Origin: Bacillota bacterium
Lineage (GTDB): Bacteria > Bacillota_I > Bacilli_A > ML615J-28 > CAG-698
DNA length: 9,898 bases
Direction of reading: 5' to 3'
Assembly: GCA_023410025.1 (NCBI GenBank)
Contig: JAEYQM010000015.1
Span: 1 to 9,898, forward strand
Shown: piece after piece, positions 1-6,213 of the stretch
Layout of the letters: every line of letters starts with the position of its first letter
Numbering within the stretch: position 1 is the stretch's first letter
Translations under genes and position numbers: made by a program
Notes under the pieces: generated by a model
Told to the model about the DNA's origin: nothing
Seen by the model: the letters and a program-made list of their open reading frames with translations, nothing else
Database searches by the model: none

Positions 1-560
1 TTTTCTAAAATACCAATGGCTTCTTTTAAATCATCTTTTTCAGTTAAGTCACTTCTCACAACAAAGAGTACATCTTTTGTTGCTTTTAAAGTAACAACAG
101 CATCAAGATAATCAAGTACTGGTGGAGTATCAATTATTATAATATCATAATTTAATTCTAAATCTTTTATTAAATTATTAAATTCAATAGACTCAATTAC
201 TCTACTAGGATATACTTCTTCTTTTTCATAAACTATTTTATCAAATCCACCATTTGTTTTTTCTTTTATAAATTCTATATCAATATTTTTGCCAGACTTA
301 ATCATTTTGTAATATCGATATTTTTTTTTATTTCGCAAATTTAAATCTAATAAGGCTACTTTTTTTCCAGATGCCGCAAAATTTTTTGATAAATTGTAAC
401 TTACTATTGTTTTTCCTTCGGCTTTAATTGATGAGGTAACAATTATTTTCTTAATTTTTTTGTCAATTGCAGACATCTCTAAGTTAAAATGAATTCTTGA
501 GAATTCATCTTCAACACTATCATTATATAAATAGTCTTTTTCATCTTTTATACTAATCAT
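1..560 (-). CDS. BY-kinase-like (CapB/CpsD/YwqD family) P-loop ATPase, C-terminus outside window
   Basis: Bacterial tyrosine kinases of this family act with a Wzz-type membrane partner to control synthesis and chain length of capsular or exopolysaccharide. The first 186 residues are visible and the frame is open at base 1. Walker A is at residues 42-51 (TSSIKAEGKT), followed by the family's N-L at 56-57. Walker A' is at 70-76 (LLDLNLR) and Walker B at 140-147 (IIIIDTPP), with D153 after it. Before Walker B, YPS at 117-119 matches the family's usual N-P-S/A segment. Oddities: Walker A' normally reads D-x-D-x-R but here is D-L-N-L-R. The N-terminal oligomerisation motif E-x2-R-x2-R appears as E19..R22..F25. 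The Walker A'-to-B interval looks several residues short. The tyrosine cluster that would prove kinase function is outside the window. The ATG overlaps the stop of the Wzz-like gene as ATGA, with a GGAGG-type site just before it. A MinD/ParA-like ATPase is less likely given the partner gene. Confidence 0.85.
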   Translation of the reverse strand, partial: MISIKDEKDYLYNDSVEDEFSRIHFNLEMSAIDKKIKKIIVTSSIKAEGKTIVSYNLSKNFAASGKKVALLDLNLRNKKKYRYYKMIKSGKNIDIEFIKEKTNGGFDKIVYEKEEVYPSRVIESIEFNNLIKDLELNYDIIIIDTPPVLDYLDAVVTLKATKDVLFVVRSDLTEKDDLKEAIGILE

Positions 561-1240
561 TTGCTTCCTCCATCAATGTATGGTACTACACCGATAACTG
601 GGTATTTAGTAACAGTATTTTCTAAATCCAGCTTATCAGAAATGGAAGTTTTTAAAAATTCCAATAATATAAAAATACCTATTGATAAAATAATTCCAAT
701 GATAGAACCTAAAATAACAAAGGTTATTGGACTTGGTCCAATTTCTTCAACAAACTTAGATTCACTATAACCATTAATAATATTTCCAATTATCGGATAA
801 TCCCTTTTTGCAATCTCTACTGCTTCTTGGCTAATACTTGTAGCTACTAGTCTTGCAATACTACTATCTGTGTGTGTATATTCTATCTTTATGAAGATTG
901 AATTTGAGGAAGACAAAACTTCAAGATTATCTTTTAAAGTCTCTTTATCTATTTCTAAATTATGTTTATTAATAGTACTATTAATAACTAAATCCGTTTT
1001 AATAAAATCTGATATTGACTGAACTAGTTTTAATGATTGGGTAGGATCATAACTTATATCTTCTTCATTTTGCTTTTCTAACTTTACGATTACCTCAGCA
1101 CTTGCCAAGTGTTTTTGTTTGTATACAACATATCCAAAGAATATTCCAAATAGGGTCATTAGGGTAGTAATAATTATTATAAAGAACAAATTTCTTTTAA
1201 TAGAAAAAAGAAAGTTTCTTACATTAAATGAAGAATTCAT
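557..1240 (-). CDS. Wzz/CapA/YveK-type polysaccharide chain-length regulator and kinase activator
   Basis: Proteins of this family have two transmembrane helices and an extracytoplasmic loop. They set polymer length or activate the adjacent tyrosine kinase through a short cytoplasmic C-terminal tail. Visible here: a cytoplasmic N-terminus, helix 1 at about residues 17-40, an outside region of about 130 residues with predicted helices, a proline-containing segment (GPSP, 168-171), helix 2 at about 172-196, and a tail of about 30 residues ending in a V-I-G-V-V-P segment (215-220). That last segment is the usual Wzz C-terminal signature. The 227-residue length fits Gram-positive members. The start is ATG preceded by AGGTG at a 5-base spacing. 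The gene lies directly after the nusG terminator, so it should have its own promoter; a TATAAA at 1270-1275 is a weak candidate without a convincing -35. It overlaps the kinase-like gene by four bases, implying coupled translation. Confidence 0.85.
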   Translation of the reverse strand: MNSSFNVRNFLFSIKRNLFFIIIITTLMTLFGIFFGYVVYKQKHLASAEVIVKLEKQNEEDISYDPTQSLKLVQSISDFIKTDLVINSTINKHNLEIDKETLKDNLEVLSSSNSIFIKIEYTHTDSSIARLVATSISQEAVEIAKRDYPIIGNIINGYSESKFVEEIGPSPITFVILGSIIGIILSIGIFILLEFLKTSISDKLDLENTVTKYPVIGVVPYIDGGSK

Positions 1241-1302
1241 TTAAACACCTCATAAATTTTCTATTAATATTTATACCCAAATTCCAATAGTTTATACTAT
1301 AT

Positions 1303-1326
1303 AAAAAAACCGCAATATTGCGGTTT
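1303..1326 (-). terminator. Rho-independent terminator after nusG
   Basis: Bases 1307-1326 form a 20-base perfect palindrome with a CCGCA/TGCGG core. On the minus strand it is followed by a run of seven T (1309-1303). It overlaps the nusG stop codon, so the rpmG-secE-nusG transcript should end here, before the Wzz-like gene. There is no T-run on the plus-strand side, so it is expected to work in one direction only. Confidence 0.9.
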
Positions 1327-1867
1327 ATAGTTCTTTAACTTCAGAAAATTCTAATTCGGTTGGTGTTAATCTACCAAAGAAGTCAACTAATACTCTTACA
1401 GTACCTTTATTGAAATCTATTTCATCTACCTTGCCAGTTTGACCAGCAAAAGCACCAGAAATAATTTTTACTTCATCACCAACATTGGCAATAAATTTTC
1501 TTTCGATATTTATTCCACTTAATTTTAAAATTGGTTCCATTTCTTCATCTGGTAGCGGAACTGGTTTTGCACCACCTCCACTAGAACCTAAGAAACCTGT
1601 AACCATTGGTGTATTTCTAACCATAAACCAAGTCGCATCGGTTACGATCATATCGATGAATACGTAACCTGGGAAAGGTTTAGTGATTACTTCTTTCATT
1701 TCACCATTCTTTTTTCTTTCTAAAGTTTTTTCTTCAGGAACTAATACTTTGAAGATGTAGTCTTGCATATTCATTGATTCGATTCGGCTTTCGATATTTC
1801 TCTTTGCTGCACTCTCAAGACCTGAATACGTTTGAACTACATACCACGCTCTATCTCCATTTGCCAT
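1325..1867 (-). CDS. nusG: Transcription termination/antitermination factor NusG
   Basis: NusG binds the RNA polymerase clamp and couples transcription to partners such as the ribosome or Rho. In Bacillota it also affects pausing. The N-terminal NGN domain covers about residues 5-120, with the opening WYVVQTYSG (8-16), PFPGYVFI (64-71) and VRNTPMVTGFLG (83-94). The C-terminal KOW domain covers about 127-180, with VGDEVKIISG followed by the G-x-x-G-K-V turn. The 180-residue length is typical of Gram-positive NusG. The ATG lies one base after the secE stop. Its ribosome binding site is weak (GAGTGG rather far upstream, inside secE), so translation is probably coupled to secE. It is the last gene of its unit and its stop codon sits inside the terminator hairpin. 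Confidence 0.97.
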   Translation of the reverse strand: MANGDRAWYVVQTYSGLESAAKRNIESRIESMNMQDYIFKVLVPEEKTLERKKNGEMKEVITKPFPGYVFIDMIVTDATWFMVRNTPMVTGFLGSSGGGAKPVPLPDEEMEPILKLSGINIERKFIANVGDEVKIISGAFAGQTGKVDEIDFNKGTVRVLVDFFGRLTPTELEFSEVKEL

Positions 1868-1868
1868 T

Positions 1869-2282
1869 TTATTTATTCAACCACTCTTCTATTACGTTTA
1901 AACCCATGTCTACAATAAAGAAGAATAAAGCCATTGCTAATGAGAAGATTAAAACTACTATTGAACTTTTAACCATTTCTCCACGTTTAGGCCAGCTAAC
2001 TCTTTTTATTTCAACAATTGAAGGTTTATATATTGGTGCAACTGATAATATTAATGATAACACACCAAGACCAATTAGAATCCAAGAGAATAATTTTGGG
2101 TAATCACCAATTAGATATACATTTTCTAATGTCCATCCAAATTCGTTATTTAAGAATACAACACCAAGAATAATAGCAATTAAAGAAAGAACTAATAAAA
2201 CTACCCATTCATATTTATATTCTTTTACAAATACACTTGCAATACTACTTTTTTTCTTTTCCTTTTTGATTACTTCAGACAT
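1869..2282 (-). CDS. secE: Preprotein translocase subunit SecE, three-helix form
   Basis: SecE is the essential small membrane subunit that clamps the SecY channel of the Sec translocon. The conserved SecE core is at the C-terminus: an amphipathic segment with EIKRVSWPKRGEM (91-103), then a transmembrane helix at about 106-124. The W-P pair is the family hallmark. Unlike the usual Bacillota SecE of about 60 residues with one helix, this protein has 137 residues. It carries two additional hydrophobic helices at about 25-45 and 64-83, resembling the three-helix arrangement of enterobacterial SecE. A lysine-rich N-terminus (6-11) should be cytoplasmic. The ATG follows AGGAGG (2291-2296), which overlaps the rpmG stop codon. 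Identity is supported by both motif and position between rpmG and nusG. Confidence 0.93.
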   Translation of the reverse strand: MSEVIKKEKKKSSIASVFVKEYKYEWVVLLVLSLIAIILGVVFLNNEFGWTLENVYLIGDYPKLFSWILIGLGVLSLILSVAPIYKPSIVEIKRVSWPKRGEMVKSSIVVLIFSLAMALFFFIVDMGLNVIEEWLNK

Positions 2283-2294
2283 AAAATATTCCTC

Positions 2295-2444
2295 CTATTT
2301 AGTCTCTTTGTGAATGGTGTGTTTATTACATTTAGGACAAAACTTCCTTAAAACCATTCTTTCAGTTTTAGTTAATTTATTACGATCTAAAGTGTAATTA
2401 CGAGATAAACACTCTTCACATATAAGTATAACTTTTTCTCTCAT
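2295..2444 (-). CDS. rpmG: 50S ribosomal protein L33 (bL33), zinc-binding form
   Basis: L33 is a small protein of the large ribosomal subunit. The 49-residue product begins MREKVILICEEC and has two C-x2-C knuckles (C9/C12 and C36/C39), so it is the zinc-containing type. Length and the order rpmG-secE-nusG are standard for Bacillota. The start is the ATG at 2444, with AGGTG at a 5-base spacing. An in-frame upstream TTG at 2495 must be rejected, because that TTG is part of the TTGACA -35 hexamer of the promoter and would lie upstream of the transcript. The stop codon TAG overlaps the secE Shine-Dalgarno sequence. Genomes of this group often carry several rpmG copies; whether others exist cannot be seen here. 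Confidence 0.95.
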   Translation of the reverse strand: MREKVILICEECLSRNYTLDRNKLTKTERMVLRKFCPKCNKHTIHKETK

Positions 2445-2466
2445 ATTATCACCTACATACTGATTT

Positions 2467-2495
2467 ATTTTACCATTTTTTTGTTTTAATGTCAA
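2467..2495 (-). promoter_or_regulatory. Promoter of the rpmG-secE-nusG unit
   Basis: On the minus strand, TTGACA (2495-2490) is followed after exactly 17 bases by TAAAAT (2472-2467). TGG directly before the -10 makes an extended -10 element. Five of six -10 bases and all six -35 bases match the vegetative consensus. The predicted start of transcription is near 2460, giving a leader of only about 16 bases that contains the rpmG ribosome binding site. The -35 begins 8 bases after the sigma gene stop, so this unit can be expressed apart from cysS-mrnC-rlmB-sigma. Confidence 0.8.
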
Positions 2496-2503
2496 CGTTT
2501 TTA

Positions 2504-3022
2504 TTAAAACAGGAATTTTCTAATCTTTTCTTTTATTATATATATTGTGTTGTAAACTTTCTTTAAATCGCAATTTAAGAGAGTAGAAATTTCATTTGGT
2601 TTGTAATTTCTTAAAAACTTTAGTTTAAAAACTTCTTTTTCTAATTCATTAAATTCAAAATCATAGACCTCATCATTATAACAAAAACCTTGTTCTTGCA
2701 CTTCTCCATAGAAATCTTCTACTAATGTTACGTTATAGAAGTATTTACTATCTTTACGAAGAATCGTTATAATTCTTCTTTGAAGAATTAAATCAAAGTA
2801 TTTTGTGAAGGTTTTGTTATAAATGGGGACATAGGTATTAATAGCATCATTTAATGCCATTAATCCTTCTTGGATAAAATCTTCAAAATTTTTATTTTTG
2901 ATTTTAAATCCATTCACTCTTCTATAAATTAAACCGACATATTTTTTAATTAATATATCAGTGGCAACACTTTCCCCTTCATACACCAAATATAACAATT
3001 CTGAATCGTTATATTTGATCAT
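2504..3022 (-). CDS. Sigma-70 family factor at the SigH position, divergent
   Basis: Sigma factors direct RNA polymerase to particular promoters. In many Bacillota the gene between rlmB and rpmG is sigH, used for stationary-phase, competence or early sporulation genes. Region 2 covers about residues 6-90, including the core-binding DFIQEGLMAL (48-57) and a basic QRRIITILRK (81-90). Region 4, a helix-turn-helix, covers about 126-170, starting at LEKEVFKLKF and continuing through EISTLLN. There is no region 1.1 or 3. At 172 residues it is clearly shorter than B. subtilis SigH (about 218), and the loop between regions 2 and 4 is unusual (94-122). The ATG follows AGGT and lies three bases after the rlmB stop, so the two are co-translated. 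The yacP gene that often precedes sigH is absent. Assignment to SigH rests on position; sequence alone supports a sigma-70 family factor. Confidence 0.82.
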   Translation of the reverse strand: MIKYNDSELLYLVYEGESVATDILIKKYVGLIYRRVNGFKIKNKNFEDFIQEGLMALNDAINTYVPIYNKTFTKYFDLILQRRIITILRKDSKYFYNVTLVEDFYGEVQEQGFCYNDEVYDFEFNELEKEVFKLKFLRNYKPNEISTLLNCDLKKVYNTIYIIKEKIRKFLF

Positions 3023-3025
3023 TTT

Positions 3026-3736
3026 TTATACCTCGCGATATTTCATTATTTCATAAATTAATATACTACAACTTACGGAAGCATTTAAACTATTAACATG
3101 ACCAACCATTGGTATTTGAACTAAGAAGTCACACTCCTCTGTTACTAGTCTAGATATTCCTTTTCCTTCAGAACCAACTACTAATACTGTTGGCATATCA
3201 TATTTCATCTTTCGATAGTCTGTACTTTTTGGTCCAGCTTCAGCTCCAACAATCCAATAACCCTTATCTTTTAATAGTTTTAGAGTTTGGGTAAGATTTG
3301 CCACTTCAACAACCTTTACATGTTCAATTGCTCCCGTTGATACTTTTGCAACTGTTCCATTAAGTCCAACACTTCTGTTTTTAGGAATAATTACTCCATC
3401 CACACCACTAGCATCACAGGTTCTAAGAATTGCTCCTAAATTATGCGGATCTTCTAGCCCATCTAACACAACAATTAAAGGGAACTTAAATTTAGTTGTT
3501 AGGATTTCATTTAATTGATGATATTTATATCCTTCAACTTCTAACACCACACCTTGATGATTTCCATTAACCATTTGATTAATTTTCTTTAGATCAACAT
3601 ATTTTATTGAAATATTCTTGCTCTTTGCTAGTTTAATAAAATCATCGTTATTTTCTGTTAAGTAAATAGAAATGATTTTACTATTATTTAATATTGCCTC
3701 TTTTACAGCATTCTTACCATATATATATTCACTCAT
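3026..3736 (-). CDS. rlmB: 23S rRNA 2'-O-methyltransferase RlmB (TrmH/SPOUT family)
   Basis: RlmB methylates the 2'-OH of the guanosine equivalent to E. coli G2251 in 23S rRNA, using S-adenosylmethionine. The N-terminal RNA-binding substrate domain is at about residues 3-75, opening YIYGKNAVKEAI. The SPOUT methyltransferase domain has motif 1 at 92-116 (DGLEDPHNLGAILRT...), motif 2 at 187-194 (VGSEGKGI) and motif 3 at 208-229 (IPMVGHVNSLNAS...). These form the trefoil-knot cofactor site. The 236-residue length is normal. I chose the ATG at 3736 over an in-frame TTG nine bases upstream. The ATG has a GATGG-like site nine bases ahead and starts at the usual MSEYIYG. The ATG lies inside the end of mrnC (8-base overlap), indicating coupled translation. 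Confidence 0.95.
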   Translation of the reverse strand: MSEYIYGKNAVKEAILNNSKIISIYLTENNDDFIKLAKSKNISIKYVDLKKINQMVNGNHQGVVLEVEGYKYHQLNEILTTKFKFPLIVVLDGLEDPHNLGAILRTCDASGVDGVIIPKNRSVGLNGTVAKVSTGAIEHVKVVEVANLTQTLKLLKDKGYWIVGAEAGPKSTDYRKMKYDMPTVLVVGSEGKGISRLVTEECDFLVQIPMVGHVNSLNASVSCSILIYEIMKYREV

Positions 3737-4097
3737 TATTTTCAACCATCTTAATTAAAGTATTCATTAAATACTCTAATCTTTCCATTTCTTTTTTTAA
3801 ATATAAATAACCAATTACTGCTTCAAGTCCAGATGCATTAATGTACTCACTAGTTTTATCTTTGTAATTGTAGTTTCTGCCTCTTTTAAAAATATCTAAT
3901 TCCTCATTGGTAAATACATCCATAAACAAACTTGCTATTTTTGCTTGGGCAGTTCTACTTACATATTTAACGCATTCATCATGCAGGCGTTTTAAACTTG
4001 TGATGCCCTTACTTATAACATAATTTCTTATATATAACTCATAATAGGCATCACCTATGAATGCTAAATCGCCTCCACTTAGCAAGTTAAAATTCAT
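3729..4097 (-). CDS. mrnC: Mini-ribonuclease III (MrnC)
   Basis: Mini-III is an RNase III-type catalytic domain without the double-stranded RNA-binding domain. In Bacillota it trims the ends of 23S rRNA. The 122-residue product shows the signature LAFIGDAYYELYIR (11-24), with D16 the expected metal-binding aspartate. A basic FKRGRN (70-75) and the second acidic motif GLEAVIGYLYL (90-100, E92) follow. No dsRBD follows, as expected. Its ATG overlaps the cysS stop as ATGA, and its stop lies within the start of rlmB. This is the standard cysS-mrnC-rlmB order, putting tRNA charging and 23S rRNA maturation on one transcript. Confidence 0.95.
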   Translation of the reverse strand: MNFNLLSGGDLAFIGDAYYELYIRNYVISKGITSLKRLHDECVKYVSRTAQAKIASLFMDVFTNEELDIFKRGRNYNYKDKTSEYINASGLEAVIGYLYLKKEMERLEYLMNTLIKMVENNE

Positions 4098-5449
4098 AGA
4101 CTAATTCCTTTTAAATTAATTTGTTCACGATATAGATCAGCTTTTTCAAAGTCTTTATTGTCTCTTGCTTCTTTCCATAAACGTACTAAATTTAAGTCTG
4201 CTTCGCTTAGAAGTTCAACATCGGTATTTATTCCAAGAACCCAAGCAAACTCATTATAAAGCAATAATGCCTCTTTAGCGTATTCAATATTTATTTCTTT
4301 TTGGCGAGTTAAAGCATTTAAGATTTTTGATACTTTAAATAATACTGTAATGGCATTAGCAGTATTAAAATCATTGCTTAATTCTTCAATGAATTCATTT
4401 TTAAGTTCAACTAAATCTTCTGATTGAATAATAGCATTAAAATCAGAAACATTAAATTCAATTTGCATTCTTCTAAATAAACCCAAATATGATCTAGATA
4501 ATTTTTCATAATCCTTCGATACTTGAACAAGTAGTTCTTCTTTATAGTTTAATGGTTGACGATATGGGACATTTAAAATTAGTAATCTGTAGACAGGGTA
4601 ACCAACTCTATTTACTAATTCATCAGCCATAATTACATTACCTAAAGACTTACTCATCTTTTCCCCAGACATATCAATTCTTCCATTGTGCATCCAGTAA
4701 TTTGCTAGATTATGTTTAAAGGCTATTTTTGCTTGAGCAATTTCATTATCGTGATGAGGGAATTTCAAATCTAATCCTCCACCATGAATATCAATTTTTC
4801 CTTTAAAAATTTTATTAACCATAACAACACATTCAGTGTGCCAACCCGGTCTTCCTAAACTCCAAGGAGATTTCCATTTTTTACCTTCTTTAGTTTCTTT
4901 CCAAAGATTAAAGTCAGCAGAATGTTTCTTCTTTTCATTTTCTTCAATTCTAGCACCACTAATTAAGTTTTCTTTTGTTTGACCACTTAGGATTCCATAA
5001 TCCTCAACTTTATCAACATCAAAATATACATCACCTTCAGTTACATAGGCACCATCTTTATCAATTAATTCTTTAATGAATTCAATGATATCATCCATAT
5101 GTTCTGTTACTTTTGGGTTTTTATAATGAGGAAGACAGTTTAGTTTCACATAAGTTTCTAATATTTCTCTAATATATTTTTCACTTACATCACTTTCACT
5201 TACATTTTGTTCTTTTGCTTTATTTATAATTTTATCATCAATATCGGTAAAATTAGATACTAAAAAAACATCATAGTTTAAATATCTAAAGAAGCGATTA
5301 ACTACATCAAAGAAAATAATAGGACGTGAATTTCCAATGTGCATGTTATTATATACTGTAGATCCACACACATACATCATAACCGTGTTTTCTTTAATCG
5401 GTTTAAATTCTTCAATTTTATTAGTCAACGAATTATAAAATCTAATCAT
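4094..5449 (-). CDS. cysS: Cysteinyl-tRNA synthetase
   Basis: This class I synthetase charges tRNA-Cys with cysteine. The 451-residue protein has a HIGH-type motif (HIGN, 37-40), a KMSKS motif (264-268) and all four zinc ligands expected from E. coli CysRS: C28, C207, H232 and E236 (within PHHDNE). The Rossmann fold is interrupted by the usual connective peptide, and a helical DALR-type domain follows. The C-terminus stops at ...KGISL, just before the D-T-x-x-G-T-x-W tail common in this family. It is therefore shorter than usual at the end and overlaps mrnC by four bases. I chose the ATG at 5449 because GGAGG (5455-5459) lies five bases ahead. A TTG at 5461 would sit within the ribosome binding site region and is rejected. 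No T-box leader is present; the promoter gives a leader of about 17 bases. Confidence 0.97.
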   Translation of the reverse strand: MIRFYNSLTNKIEEFKPIKENTVMMYVCGSTVYNNMHIGNSRPIIFFDVVNRFFRYLNYDVFLVSNFTDIDDKIINKAKEQNVSESDVSEKYIREILETYVKLNCLPHYKNPKVTEHMDDIIEFIKELIDKDGAYVTEGDVYFDVDKVEDYGILSGQTKENLISGARIEENEKKKHSADFNLWKETKEGKKWKSPWSLGRPGWHTECVVMVNKIFKGKIDIHGGGLDLKFPHHDNEIAQAKIAFKHNLANYWMHNGRIDMSGEKMSKSLGNVIMADELVNRVGYPVYRLLILNVPYRQPLNYKEELLVQVSKDYEKLSRSYLGLFRRMQIEFNVSDFNAIIQSEDLVELKNEFIEELSNDFNTANAITVLFKVSKILNALTRQKEINIEYAKEALLLYNEFAWVLGINTDVELLSEADLNLVRLWKEARDNKDFEKADLYREQINLKGISL

Positions 5450-5454
5450 ACTAT

Positions 5455-5459
5455 CCTCC
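5455..5459 (-). promoter_or_regulatory. Ribosome binding site deciding the cysS start
   Basis: GGAGG lies five bases before the ATG at 5449. It overlaps an upstream in-frame TTG (5461-5459), which therefore cannot be the start codon. Confidence 0.85.
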
Positions 5460-5472
5460 AAAACTACTTATT

Positions 5473-5481
5473 ATTATATCA
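5473..5481 (-). promoter_or_regulatory. Extended -10 promoter for cysS-mrnC-rlmB-sigma
   Basis: TGATATAAT on the minus strand is a perfect TGn plus TATAAT extended -10. The -35 position holds only an AT-rich TTTAAA-like hexamer, which is acceptable when an extended -10 is present. The -10 ends 24 bases before the cysS ATG, so transcription would start near 5466, leaving a leader of about 17 bases with no room for a T-box or other riboswitch. Confidence 0.6.
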
Positions 5482-5585
5482 TAAAAATATATTTTTTTAA
5501 ATATAAAAATATATAACTTAGTAATAAATATTATTTTTTAATACTTAAAATTACTTCTTCTTCAATAAATATAATTAAAAGGTAA

Positions 5586-5609
5586 ACAAAAAGAGCAAAT
5601 CTTTGCCCC
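5586..5609 (-). terminator. Terminator after the GNAT pair
   Basis: On the minus strand, GGGGCAA (5609-5603) can pair with TTGCTCT (5598-5592) across a four-base AGAT loop, using two G-U pairs. It is followed by TTTTTGTTT. This lies about 65 bases after the stop of the second acetyltransferase and before the cysS promoter, so it should separate the two units. Confidence 0.75.
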
Positions 5610-5673
5610 TTAGAAATTCAATTTATTTATATATTTATTATACTTTAGAATTTAAATAAATCAATAAAAATAA

Positions 5674-6198
5674 TTATATAATTAGTTCATAAACTAATTG
5701 ATCACGAATATATAACCCATCTTTTCTTAAACTCTCTACATTTTCTTGGATTGAACATAATACCATACCTAGTTTTTTCATAACATTTTCAGATGCTTTA
5801 TTCCTTGCATCGCAAACTGCATATAATCTATTTATACAAAGTTTAGTTATGGCATATTCTTTAAACTTTCTGGCTGCTTCTGTAGCAAATCCCATATTTT
5901 GAAATTTAGGATTTAATATCCAACCCATAGCAGCTTCATTTAGATCTCCCTTCAAATGTAAGCTAATAGCTCCAACTACTTGGGTATTATATTCTATTAC
6001 ATAATCTATCTTTTTAATAGGATCTTCTTTATATTTATCTATAGCCCTATTAACAAACTCAATACTCTCATCATAAGTATTTGGTCCAAAAAGCATGTAC
6101 TTTACAACTTCGTGATTTGATCCAAATTCATGCACTGCATCAATATCACTAATTGTAAATGGTCTTAATATTAATCTTTCTGTAAATAATATATCCAT
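5674..6198 (-). CDS. GNAT family N-acetyltransferase, RimJ/RimL-like (distal copy)
   Basis: GNAT enzymes move an acetyl group from acetyl-CoA to an amine. RimJ/RimL-type members acetylate protein N-termini or small molecules such as spermidine or drugs. The 174-residue protein opens ILFTERLILRPFTISD (3-18), the typical start of this subfamily. The acetyl-CoA-binding motif A is at MGWILNPKFQNMGFATEAA (91-109), with Q-N-M-G-F-A as the Q/R-x-x-G-x-G/A loop. A conserved N-K-A-S-E-N-V-M-K-K-L-G-M segment is at 133-145. The substrate cannot be told. The ATG has AAGG upstream and lies 15 bases after the stop of the other GNAT gene, so they are co-transcribed. About half of the positions are identical by eye between the two, indicating a tandem duplication. 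Confidence 0.88.
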   Translation of the reverse strand: MDILFTERLILRPFTISDIDAVHEFGSNHEVVKYMLFGPNTYDESIEFVNRAIDKYKEDPIKKIDYVIEYNTQVVGAISLHLKGDLNEAAMGWILNPKFQNMGFATEAARKFKEYAITKLCINRLYAVCDARNKASENVMKKLGMVLCSIQENVESLRKDGLYIRDQLVYELII

Positions 6199-6213
6199 AT
6201 AATACCTTTTAAA

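Noticed and set aside
561..2103. Plus-strand open frames opposite the Wzz-like gene, nusG and secE
   Set aside because: They lie wholly antisense to well-supported genes, lack ribosome binding sites and give no recognisable protein.
2445..2495. N-terminally extended L33 starting at the TTG at 2495
   Set aside because: That TTG is the first half of the TTGACA -35 hexamer, and the ATG at 2444 has a good ribosome binding site and the normal L33 length.
5450..5673. T-box leader upstream of cysS
   Set aside because: The promoter lies only 24 bases before the ATG, and the single hairpin upstream (5586-5609) is a terminator belonging to the GNAT unit; no antiterminator or T-box sequence is seen.
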